From contig JACRIN010000082.1 of assembly GCA_016220085.1 (NCBI GenBank), positions 1 to 43,384 on the forward strand: 43,384 bases of DNA, given 5' to 3'. This stretch comes from Planctomycetota bacterium. Its GTDB lineage: Bacteria > Planctomycetota > UBA1135 > GCA-002686595. Shown here in pieces: positions 33,778 to 40,289 of this stretch; the stretch's first letter is position 1; each line of letters starts with the position of its first letter. The position numbers and the translations under genes are program-made. The notes under the pieces are model-generated. The model was given only the letters and a program-made list of their open reading frames with translations. It ran no database searches and was not told the origin of the DNA.

Positions 33778-34623
33778 TCAGCCGCCCGTCGCGAGCGCCT
33801 CGATCCAGAACGCGTCGGCGACCTCGCGGCGGACGAACTCGTAGCTGACCGTGTCGAAGCGCGCGAGCGCGGAATCGAGCGTCACGAACACGCCGCCGCC
33901 CGGCGCCGCCGCGTCGTCGCGAAACCCGACGAGGAGCCGGCTGTGCACCGAGCCCGCGGCGACCGGGAAGCCACGCGCGAGCACGCTTTGGAACTCGGCG
34001 AACTGCGCGTCGTCGACGCCGAAGCGATCGGGCACCCACGGCACGATCCAGTGCACCGCGAACGCACCGTGCGTCCGATCGCGCAGCGCCGCCGCTTCGG
34101 CGAGCGCCTCCGCGTCCGGCGCGAGCGTCGCGTCGAACGCAGCGCGGTACGGCCAGCGCTCGTCGGAGCACGCGCCGAAGCGCTCGAAGCCCGCGAGCGC
34201 GTTGTGGAAGAAGTTCCCGTCGGACGGCGCGCCGCCGGCTTGGCTTGCGGCCCAGTTGACGAACTCCGGGCTCAGGCGAAGCGGCTCGCCGCGCTTGGCG
34301 AGCGCGAACTCCAACGCCGAGGTGACGGTGAAGATCGAGCACGTGCCGCGCGCCCCCTGCGGCCGCGGCGGAAGTTGCCACGCGAGCAGCCGCTCGCGCA
34401 GGTCGACGTTCGCCGGCAGGGCTTGGTTCGTCTGCGCCTCGGGGCTCGCCTCCGTCGTGGGAGTCGCGACTTGGCTCAGCACGGGCTCGGGTTCGGACGC
34501 CTGCGCAAGTACGGGTTCAACGAGCGATACGCGGTCCTGAGCCCGCGGACTCGGCGCCTCGACCGAGGGCGATTCACACGCGGCGATGACGGCGAATCCG
34601 AGCGCGAAACAGCGGTTCCTCAT
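33778..34623 (-). CDS. Papain-like (C1) cysteine peptidase lipoprotein
   Basis: 281 residues. Lipobox IAAC, lipid on Cys16, then a disordered acidic/Pro-rich linker to about residue 70. The papain fold follows: Q89-G-A-R-G-T-C95-S matches the QGxCGxCW motif with the catalytic Cys95 (the second Gln-motif Cys is Arg). ALEFALAKRG, LSPEFVNW and ACSDERWPYR match the C1 helix and Cys/Trp/Pro-Tyr loop; the general-base His is probably His227 in GSVHSRLLVGF. The third catalytic residue, usually Asn in NSWG, is Asp250 in LDSAL and the Trp is missing, so activity is uncertain. The start is the ATG at 34623, which fits the lipoprotein signal. Confidence 0.8.
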   Translation of the reverse strand: MRNRCFALGFAVIAACESPSVEAPSPRAQDRVSLVEPVLAQASEPEPVLSQVATPTTEASPEAQTNQALPANVDLRERLLAWQLPPRPQGARGTCSIFTVTSALEFALAKRGEPLRLSPEFVNWAASQAGGAPSDGNFFHNALAGFERFGACSDERWPYRAAFDATLAPDAEALAEAAALRDRTHGAFAVHWIVPWVPDRFGVDDAQFAEFQSVLARGFPVAAGSVHSRLLVGFRDDAAAPGGGVFVTLDSALARFDTVSYEFVRREVADAFWIEALATGG

Positions 34624-34692
34624 ACGGCACTCTCTCCGAACCTCCGCTCGGGACGCGCTCGTGGATCGGAAGGGCACGGCAGGCCTCGGGCG

Positions 34693-35166
34693 CTACGAGA
34701 GCGATCGAACGTGGTGGAAGTTGAGCACGTCGACGCCGCGCCGAGCGAGTTCGTCGGCGAGCATCGCGTCCAGCGTCACGACGGACACGCCGGTTTCGGA
34801 GAGCACGCAGATCCCTGCGTCCGTCAAGCCTAGACGCCGGAAGCACGCATCGTCGGCAGCTCGGCGGGTCTCGACGTAGTGCTCCACTCCGAATGCGGAG
34901 AAACGCGTGAGCTCGTCCGATACGCGCGCCATCCGATCGCCCGCGACTCCGTGACGAGACAGGTTGCTCACCTCGGTCAGGATGTTGGGCGTGGTGATCC
35001 ACTCGTCGAAGCGGGACATCAGCTCGAGCAGCAACTCCAGGTCGGCCGGGGTGAACTCGAACGCCGCAGTGCGCTTGTGCTTCGGTAGGAGTTTCGGATC
35101 CGCGGCGCCGACGACGTAGAGCAGCAACAGATTCGAATCGAGCAAGAGCTGCTTACTGCGCGACAC
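34693..35166 (-). CDS. PIN-domain protein (toxin-like ribonuclease)
   Basis: 157 residues, GTG start. PIN domains are metal-dependent RNases and form the toxins of many toxin-antitoxin pairs. Seen: a first acidic site in LLLDSNLLLLYVVG (D near residue 10), a conserved Glu in NILTEVSNL, and two late Asp in LGLTDAGICVLSE and VVTLDAMLADELARRG, in the correct order for the four-acid active site. A charged insertion (PKLLPKHKRTAAFEFTPADLE) lengthens it beyond the 130-residue VapC norm. It starts 7 bp after the stop of a small gene, so the two form one unit. Base composition is less GC-rich than the flanks, which suggests acquisition by transfer. Confidence 0.75.
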   Translation of the reverse strand: MSRSKQLLLDSNLLLLYVVGAADPKLLPKHKRTAAFEFTPADLELLLELMSRFDEWITTPNILTEVSNLSRHGVAGDRMARVSDELTRFSAFGVEHYVETRRAADDACFRRLGLTDAGICVLSETGVSVVTLDAMLADELARRGVDVLNFHHVRSLS

Positions 35167-35173
35167 GGATCAC

Positions 35174-35449
35174 CTACTCGGATTCGCGCAAGACCATGGC
35201 CTTGACCTCGCCGGTTACCCCGTCGACCCGGACCACCTTGTAGTGCCGTGGCGGCATGCGACCCATGGATGCCCCGAGAGGCGGCAACTCGTTCGCGAGC
35301 GAAAACCCGAACGTAACCAGCCAGAAGCGCTCGTCGTCACTGACCTTCACCTCTTCGAGGAGGACGTTGAGCAGTTTCTCCTCGGCGTAAACGGCCTGGA
35401 AGAACGCCCTGGCCGCTGAAACCGCATCCTTCAACTTGATCACGTTCAC
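35174..35449 (-). CDS. Small protein paired with the PIN-domain gene (possible antitoxin)
   Basis: 91 residues. I do not recognise a family. It begins MNVIKLKDAVSAARAFFQAV, an amphipathic helix with a basic start, followed by beta-rich sequence (RFWLVTFGFSL, RHYKVVRVDGVTGEVKAMVL). The last part resembles a PepSY-like strand pair rather than a DNA-binding fold. The GTG at 35449 is fixed by a perfect AGGAGG five bases upstream. Position directly before the PIN gene, 7 bp apart, suggests an antitoxin, but it lacks a ribbon-helix-helix, AbrB or Phd motif. A general stress or substrate-binding role is equally open. Confidence 0.7.
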   Translation of the reverse strand: MNVIKLKDAVSAARAFFQAVYAEEKLLNVLLEEVKVSDDERFWLVTFGFSLANELPPLGASMGRMPPRHYKVVRVDGVTGEVKAMVLRESE

Positions 35450-35454
35450 GGATA

Positions 35455-35460
35455 CCTCCT
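35455..35460 (-). promoter_or_regulatory. AGGAGG ribosome-binding site that fixes the GTG start of the small PIN-partner gene
   Basis: Read on the minus strand, AGGAGG is followed by TATCC and the GTG at 35449. An in-frame extension upstream would run into the 3' end of mdh. Confidence 0.85.
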
Positions 35461-35487
35461 GGGCCCTCGCCACACGGATCAAGACGT

Positions 35488-36438
35488 CTAGAGCAACGCG
35501 AGGTTGCGCAGGAGCTCGAGATCCTTCTGGATCGCGCCCGCGGTCTTCTGCATCTGGATGCGCGACTCGGTGTCGAGCGGCACTTCGACGATCTTCTCGA
35601 CGCCTTCCGCGCCCAGGATCGCCGGCACGCCCATGTAGATGCCTTCGAAGCCGTACTGGCCGTTCAAGAACGCCGCGCACGGCAGCATGCGGTGCTCGTC
35701 GTTCAGGATCGAGCGCGCCATCGCGACGCTCGCGGCCGCGGGCGCGAAGAACGCCGAGCCCGTCTTGAGCAGGTTGACGATCTCCGCCCCGCCGTTGCGC
35801 GTGCGATCCGCCATCGCGGAGATCTTGTCCTTGGTGACGAGATGGCCGAGCGTCACCCCGTTGACCGTGCAGAACTGCGTCATCGGCACCATCGAGTCGC
35901 CGTGCGCGCCGAGCACCATCGCGTCGACGTCCTGCACGTGCGCGCCGGTCTCCTCGGCGATGAACCAGGAGAAGCGCGCGCTGTCGAGCACGCCGGCCAT
36001 GCCGATCACGCGCTTCGGCGGGAAGCCGGTCTTCACGCGCATCAAGTGCACCATCGTGTCGAGCGGATTGGTGACGACGATCACGAACGAGTCGGGCGAG
36101 AAGTCGCGCACGTAGCCGGCGACCTGCGTCACGATCTTGCCGTTGGTCTCGAGCAGGTCGGAGCGGCTCATCCCCGGCTTGCGCGGCAGGCCCGCGGTGA
36201 CGATGAAGAGGTCGCTGTCCCGCGTGTCCTTCGGATCCGCGGTGCCGACGAGGCGCGACGAGAAGCCCTCGATCGCGGCCATCTGGTTCAGATCGAGCGC
36301 GATGCCCTTCGCTCGCCCTTCGTCGATGTCGATGACGACGATCTCGCTCGCGAGCCCCTTCTGGGCGCAGAGCTGGGCGCAGGTCATGCCGACGTAGCCG
36401 GCGCCGACGACGGTGAGCTTGCGATGCGGGATGGCCAA
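35488..36438 (-). CDS. mdh: Malate dehydrogenase (LDH-like type)
   Basis: 316 residues. Oxidises malate to oxaloacetate with NAD in the TCA cycle. The Rossmann fold starts with VVGAGYVGMT, and Asp37 at the end of the second strand (VVIDIDE) favours NAD over NADP. The mobile loop with the two substrate-binding Arg is in GLPRKPGMSRSDLL. NPLD, VLDSARF and the catalytic His179 in GAHGDSMVPM are all present. It belongs to the lactate-dehydrogenase-like clade. The start codon is TTG at 36438, supported by GGAGGA five bases upstream. It follows icd by 78 bp on the same strand, so the two TCA genes probably share a transcript. Confidence 0.95.
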   Translation of the reverse strand: MAIPHRKLTVVGAGYVGMTCAQLCAQKGLASEIVVIDIDEGRAKGIALDLNQMAAIEGFSSRLVGTADPKDTRDSDLFIVTAGLPRKPGMSRSDLLETNGKIVTQVAGYVRDFSPDSFVIVVTNPLDTMVHLMRVKTGFPPKRVIGMAGVLDSARFSWFIAEETGAHVQDVDAMVLGAHGDSMVPMTQFCTVNGVTLGHLVTKDKISAMADRTRNGGAEIVNLLKTGSAFFAPAAASVAMARSILNDEHRMLPCAAFLNGQYGFEGIYMGVPAILGAEGVEKIVEVPLDTESRIQMQKTAGAIQKDLELLRNLALL

Positions 36439-36443
36439 GGAAT

Positions 36444-36449
36444 TCCTCC
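36444..36449 (-). promoter_or_regulatory. GGAGGA ribosome-binding site that fixes the TTG start of mdh
   Basis: On the minus strand GGAGGA-ATTCC-TTG leaves little doubt that translation starts at the rare TTG codon. The protein N-terminus MAIPHRKLTVVGAG then has normal length for the family. Confidence 0.85.
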
Positions 36450-36516
36450 GGAGTGGGGCGCGAAGCGGGGCGAAGAGCCTACCCGGCGCCGAGCAGCCGC
36501 CACAAGCCGCGCGAGG

Positions 36517-37623
36517 TCACAGTTCCGCGGTCTCGAGCGCGCGCACGATCGCCTGCCCCATTTCGCGCGTGCCGACCGCGGTCGGATCGTCGCGGAACGC
36601 CTTGAGATCGTACGTGACGTGCTTCTGCTCGCGAATCACCGCCGCGACCGCGCGCTCGAGTCGAGCCGCCGCGCGCGCTTCGCCGAGGTGCTCGAGCAAC
36701 ATCACGCCCGACAGGATCAGCGCGCACGGATTGACGCGGTTCAGCCCCTTGTACTTCGGCGCCGAGCCGTGGGTCGCCTCGAAGATCGCGATGCCGGAGT
36801 CGCCGACGTGCATCCCCGGCGCGAGCCCGAGCCCGCCGACCAGGCCCGCGCACAGGTCGCCGACCAGATCGCCGTAGACGTTCGGCATGACGAGCACGTC
36901 GAAGCTCTCCGGCGTCTGCACGAGTTGCATGCAGAGCGTGTCGATCGCGCGCTGGTCGAACGCGACGTCGGGATAGCGCACGGCGACGTTGCGCGCGGTG
37001 TGCAGGAAGAGCCCGTCGGTGTGCCGCTGCATGTCGGCCTTGTGCGCGACCGTCAGTTTCTTGCGGCCGTGCGCGCGCGCGTACTCGTACGCCGCTTGCA
37101 CGATCCGATCGGAGCCGAAGATGCTGAGCGCCTTGATCGCGAGGCCGGAATCCGGACGGATCGCACGGCCGGAGAGCTGGGAGAGGTGCGCGATCAGCTC
37201 GAGCGTGCGCTTGTCGCCGCGCTCGAACTCGATGCCTGCGTAGAGGTCCTCGAGATTCTCGCGGAACACGACGAGGTCGACGTTGCGGAACGGCGAGCGC
37301 GCGCCCGGATAGCTCTTGAAGCGCCGCACGCACGCGTACAGGTCGAACTCGGTGCGCAAGGTCGCCGTCACCGAGCGATGGATCGAGCCGATCGGCGTCG
37401 TGATCGGCGCTTTCAGGCACGTCTTCGTCCGCCGGATCGACTCGAGCACGCGCGGCGGCAGCGGCGTGCCCTCGCGCTCCAAGACCTCGACGCCGGCGGG
37501 GACTTCGTCCCACTCGAACGCGACGCCGGTGGCGTCGAGCACCTCCCGGGCGACGCGCGCGAGCTCGGGCCCGGTGCCGTCGCCGAGCAGCAGGGTGATC
37601 GGATGCTTCACCGGATGAGCCAT
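36517..37623 (-). CDS. icd: Isocitrate dehydrogenase, NAD-type of the isocitrate/isopropylmalate family
   Basis: 368 residues. Oxidative decarboxylation of isocitrate to 2-oxoglutarate. Seen: LLLGDGTGPELA at the start, the substrate-binding Ser/Arg region (PIGSIHRSVTATLRTEFDLYACVRRF), FRENLEDLYAGIEF, the catalytic Tyr/Lys neighbourhood TVAHKADMQRHTDGLF, the metal-binding MPNVYGDLVGDL, and GIAIFEATHGSAPKYKG. The short length and form match the NAD-dependent type found in many bacteria and mitochondria rather than the 416-residue NADP enzyme of E. coli. Isopropylmalate or homoisocitrate dehydrogenase are relatives; the SxHRSV pattern and the neighbouring mdh favour isocitrate. ATG start at 37623. 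Confidence 0.88.
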   Translation of the reverse strand: MAHPVKHPITLLLGDGTGPELARVAREVLDATGVAFEWDEVPAGVEVLEREGTPLPPRVLESIRRTKTCLKAPITTPIGSIHRSVTATLRTEFDLYACVRRFKSYPGARSPFRNVDLVVFRENLEDLYAGIEFERGDKRTLELIAHLSQLSGRAIRPDSGLAIKALSIFGSDRIVQAAYEYARAHGRKKLTVAHKADMQRHTDGLFLHTARNVAVRYPDVAFDQRAIDTLCMQLVQTPESFDVLVMPNVYGDLVGDLCAGLVGGLGLAPGMHVGDSGIAIFEATHGSAPKYKGLNRVNPCALILSGVMLLEHLGEARAAARLERAVAAVIREQKHVTYDLKAFRDDPTAVGTREMGQAIVRALETAEL

Positions 37624-37678
37624 GTTGTCCCGATGCAGGAAATCGTGACCAGCGGCGCGGGCGTGCGCGGAACGCGCG

Positions 37679-37711
37679 CTTCGACGCGACCGCCGACGCG
37701 AGCGGTCGAAG
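37679..37711 (-). terminator. Bulged 10-bp stem-loop upstream of icd
   Basis: GCGGTCGAAG (37702-37711) can pair with CTTC (37679-37682) plus GACCGC (37688-37693), leaving a 5-nt bulge. It lies between the HEAT/zinc-ribbon gene stop and the icd start on the minus strand, where it could end the upstream transcript. There is no T run. The rest of this 151-bp gap shows nothing clear. Confidence 0.3.
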
Positions 37712-37774
37712 TCTACGCAAGCGCGGACAGCCCGGCAAACGCGGCGGCGAGGCGTTGCGCAGCCGCGGCGAGCT

Positions 37775-38962
37775 TCAGGGCGCGGACGCGTCCTCGCGCG
37801 CCTTCTTCCACCAATCCTGCCAGGCCTTGATGCGGCGCTGACGTTCGGCCGAATCGTTGCTCTGCGCGTCGAAGGGCAGGTCCTTCTTCGTGAGCTTGCG
37901 CAGCGCGACGTAGGCCTCCTCGCGCACGGTCGAGTTCTCGTCGCCGAGCGCCGCGATCAGGCCGTCGACCGCCTTGGTCGAGCCGAGATTGCCGAGCTCG
38001 CGCGCTGTCGCGAGCCGCACGAAGACGTCGGGGTCCTGCAGGATCGGCACGAGGTAGTCGACGACCTCGGGATCGCCGGTTTCGCCGAGCTCCTGCACCG
38101 CGGTCCAGCGCGTCGAGAAGTCGGGGCTCTTCAACCGCTGCACGATCCCGAACCAGCTCGGTTGCGCGGCCGCGGCCGGATTCGGAGCGATCGGCTGCAC
38201 TTGTGGCGCGCGCTGACGCTCTTCGAGGTCGAGCACCTTCTTCGCGAGCGACGAGAGCTCGAGCCGCGCTTCGTCCGCCGCGCCGCGCAGCGACGAGAAC
38301 TCCTCGTGCGAGACCGCGGCCGCCAGGCGCTGATCGAGCGACGCGAGCGTTCCGCGCAGGCCTTCGAGCTCGCCCGCGAGCTTCGAAGCGTCCGCGACGG
38401 AAGCGCGCCGCGACTCGTTCGCGACGCGCTGCCATTCCGCGCGCGCGTCGACCAACGTATTCTCGAGCGCTTGGCGCGCCGCGCGTTCGTTGTCGAGCGC
38501 ACGCTGCGACTCGCCGAGCGTCCGGCTCCATTCCGCGCGGGCTTCGGTTTGCCGCACGTCGGCCTGCTTCAGGTCTTGCTCGCGCTGCCAACGCCCCCAC
38601 AGCACGCCGCCGATCGCGACCAGCAACGCGAGCACGCCGACCAAGATCGCGCCGGCGCCCGAGGACGCTTCGGCCGGTCGGTGAACGGCTTCTCCGTGCG
38701 CCGACGGAGCGGCGGTTCCCCACGAGCCAGCGCCTTCCGCCGGGCCCACCGGCTGCGCCGGGCCGCCGGCCTGGGCCGAGCCCGCGGCTTCCGCTGCGGC
38801 GGCCGCGTGCGTCGCCGACATCGCGCGGTCGCAGGTTCCGCAGACCAGACGATCCTTGTGACGCTTCGCGCGCCCGGAATCGACGTCGACCTTCGGGATC
38901 GACTCGTTGCACAAGGCACAAAAGTGCAGGGTGATGCCTGCCGCGTCGTTTCGATCGCTCAT
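37775..38962 (-). CDS. Membrane protein: zinc ribbon, one helix, coiled coil, HEAT repeats
   Basis: 395 residues. The N-terminal zinc ribbon (CALC ... CGTC, near residues 14-43) lies in the cytoplasm. An Ala/Gly/Pro-rich linker follows to about 103, then one membrane helix (AGAILVGVLALLVAIGGVLWG, about 103-123). A long coiled coil follows (about 125-245, rich in Arg, Glu, Ala), then a Pro/Gln linker and HEAT-like repeats from about 265 (RWTAVQELGETGDPEVVDYL and RLATARELGNLGSTKAVDGL). A charged tail (RIKAWQDWWKKAREDA) ends it. The start is the ATG at 38962 (MSDRNDAAG). Function unknown; probably a scaffold joining a cytoplasmic zinc domain to periplasmic HEAT repeats, or the reverse. Confidence 0.8.
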   Translation of the reverse strand: MSDRNDAAGITLHFCALCNESIPKVDVDSGRAKRHKDRLVCGTCDRAMSATHAAAAAEAAGSAQAGGPAQPVGPAEGAGSWGTAAPSAHGEAVHRPAEASSGAGAILVGVLALLVAIGGVLWGRWQREQDLKQADVRQTEARAEWSRTLGESQRALDNERAARQALENTLVDARAEWQRVANESRRASVADASKLAGELEGLRGTLASLDQRLAAAVSHEEFSSLRGAADEARLELSSLAKKVLDLEERQRAPQVQPIAPNPAAAAQPSWFGIVQRLKSPDFSTRWTAVQELGETGDPEVVDYLVPILQDPDVFVRLATARELGNLGSTKAVDGLIAALGDENSTVREEAYVALRKLTKKDLPFDAQSNDSAERQRRIKAWQDWWKKAREDASAP

Positions 38963-39040
38963 CGCTTGGCCCTCGCCTGGTCGCGCCGACTCCTGGAGTT
39001 TCCGCCGACGACCGCGCACCCCTTTGCCCTGCGGACCATC

Positions 39041-39063
39041 GCGACTAGAGTCTAGCTAGTCGC
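39041..39063. promoter_or_regulatory. Candidate operator in a divergent promoter region
   Basis: GCGACTAG (39041-39048) and CTAGTCGC (39056-39063) form a perfect dyad with a 7-bp centre. It lies in the 125-bp gap between the divergent zinc-ribbon and TPR genes, 25 bp before the TPR start. It is relatively AT-rich and holds several CTAG tetramers in otherwise very GC-rich DNA. It could bind a regulator of either gene. Confidence 0.4.
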
Positions 39064-39087
39064 GTTCCGCCACCCCACTACACGCCC

Positions 39088-39498
39088 GTGCAACCCGACC
39101 GCCCGACGCTCCCCGACGCCCTGCGCGCCGACCTGGCTCGCGCCGGGTTGGAGTTTTTGGCGGAGTTCTACGAGGCCGCCCTGCGGCACCGGCCGGACAA
39201 TCTGGAAGCGCTCGCGGAGCTCGCCCATGCCTACACGCGCCTCGGCTGGGTCGATCGCGGGCTCGCGATCGATCGGCGCTTGGTCGAGCTCGAGCCCGAG
39301 AACCCGACCGTCCACTACAACCTCGCCTGTTCGTTGGCGCTCGCAGGTGAGAGCGAAAAGGCACTCGATGCCTTGGAGCACGCCGCGCTGCTCGGCTACA
39401 CGGACGCCGACTTCCTCAGCCAGGACGACGATCTGATGAGCGTCCGCGCCGACGCGCGCTTCACGCGGCTCGTCGAGCGCCTGCGCCAAAAGGCCTGA
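39088..39498 (+). CDS. Small TPR-repeat protein
   Basis: 136 residues, GTG start. No signal peptide, so cytoplasmic. Two to three tetratricopeptide repeats are readable: LEALAELAHAYTRLGWVDRGLAIDRRLVELEPEN, then the repeat of NPTVHYNLACSLALAGESEKALDALEHAALLGYTD, and a final partial helix pair (DLMSVRADARFTRLVERLRQ) of the kind seen in TPR proteins that end in an nxDFxxLRxDPRFxxL motif. Such proteins act as adaptors; no catalytic residues are seen. It stands alone on the plus strand, divergent from the zinc-ribbon protein. Confidence 0.8.
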   Translation: MQPDRPTLPDALRADLARAGLEFLAEFYEAALRHRPDNLEALAELAHAYTRLGWVDRGLAIDRRLVELEPENPTVHYNLACSLALAGESEKALDALEHAALLGYTDADFLSQDDDLMSVRADARFTRLVERLRQKA

Positions 39499-39505
39499 GC
39501 GCGAG

Positions 39506-39556
39506 CCGCCGCGCGATCGGACCCGCCGCGCGATCGGACCCGCCGCGCGATCGGGC
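39506..39556. repeat. Three 17-bp tandem repeats after the small TPR gene
   Basis: CCGCCGCGCGATCGGAC occurs at 39506-39522 and 39523-39539, with a one-base variant at 39540-39556. The array fills most of the 77-bp gap between two convergent genes, the same setting as the arrays at 19607 and 28577. Confidence 0.85.
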
Positions 39557-39575
39557 CCGCGCGGCCCGCGGTCGG

Positions 39576-40202
39576 TCACTGGGTCTTGGCGAGGATCCCC
39601 TCGCCGCGTCGGCGAGCGAGCCACGCGTCCCACTGCTTGGCGGCGGCTTCGCGATCGAGCTCGTTCGCGCGCGGGTCGTAACCGAGCTTGTCGCCGGTCG
39701 CATCCGCGAGCGCTTGGATGCAGAGCAGCCGCGTCAATCCGTCGTCGGAGCGCAGCCCGCGGATCAGCACCGCGAGTTCACTCCAATCGCCGAGGCGAGT
39801 CAGCGTGCGCGCGCGTTCGAGCTCGATCATCGGCGCGAGCGGCGACGGCCACGCGAGCTCGTGCAACGGCGTCACCAGGCGCTTGTCGCCGGTCGCGCCG
39901 AGCGCCGCGAGCGCGGAGCCCGCGATGTCCGGCGACGGATCGATCGCCAGGTCGAGCAAGCGCGGATACGCCGGCTCGCCGACGCGCGCGAACCACGCGA
40001 TGATCTCGACGCGATCGACGCCGTGGGTCCACGGGAGGCGTTGCGCTTGCTCGTCGATCTGCTGGGCGAGCACGGGCGACGGCTCCAGCCACGGGCTGTC
40101 GCTGACCGCGCGTTCCTGACGCGCGTTGGTCGACGTGACGCAGGCGGAGAGCAGCGCGCCCAAGCACAGCGCGCGGAAAACGGGTGTGAACGAGAACGAC
40201 AT
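39576..40202 (-). CDS. HEAT-repeat-like lipoprotein
   Basis: 208 residues. Signal peptide with lipobox LSAC, lipid on Cys21. The rest is helical with two or three HEAT-like pairs: VEIIAWFARVGEPAYPRLLDLA, SALAALGATGDKRLVTPLHELA and LTRLGDWSELAVLIRGLRSDD. The end (AAAKQWDAWLARRRG) resembles the RIKAWQDWW tail of the zinc-ribbon HEAT protein at 37775, so the two may be related scaffolds. No enzyme motif is seen. ATG at 40202. It follows the VWA gene by 87 bp on the same strand. Confidence 0.75.
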   Translation of the reverse strand: MSFSFTPVFRALCLGALLSACVTSTNARQERAVSDSPWLEPSPVLAQQIDEQAQRLPWTHGVDRVEIIAWFARVGEPAYPRLLDLAIDPSPDIAGSALAALGATGDKRLVTPLHELAWPSPLAPMIELERARTLTRLGDWSELAVLIRGLRSDDGLTRLLCIQALADATGDKLGYDPRANELDREAAAKQWDAWLARRRGEGILAKTQ

Positions 40203-40262
40203 CGAGAGCTCCTCTTTCTGTACGCCGCGCGCCGACCAGGCAGGCGCGACGGGAGGCCTATC

Positions 40263-40281
40263 GGCGGAAAGCCCTTCCGCC
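40263..40281 (-). terminator. 7-bp hairpin after the VWA gene
   Basis: GGCGGAA (40263-40269) pairs with TTCCGCC (40275-40281) over a 5-nt loop, 9 bp beyond the VWA stop on the minus strand. It is followed by GATAGGCC rather than a T run, so termination is only possible. Confidence 0.4.
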
Positions 40282-40289
40282 TTGACGGC

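Noticed and set aside
34693..35460. A mobile element carrying the PIN gene pair
   Set aside because: Composition is less GC-rich than the flanks, but I found no terminal inverted repeats, target-site duplication, transposase or integrase around it.
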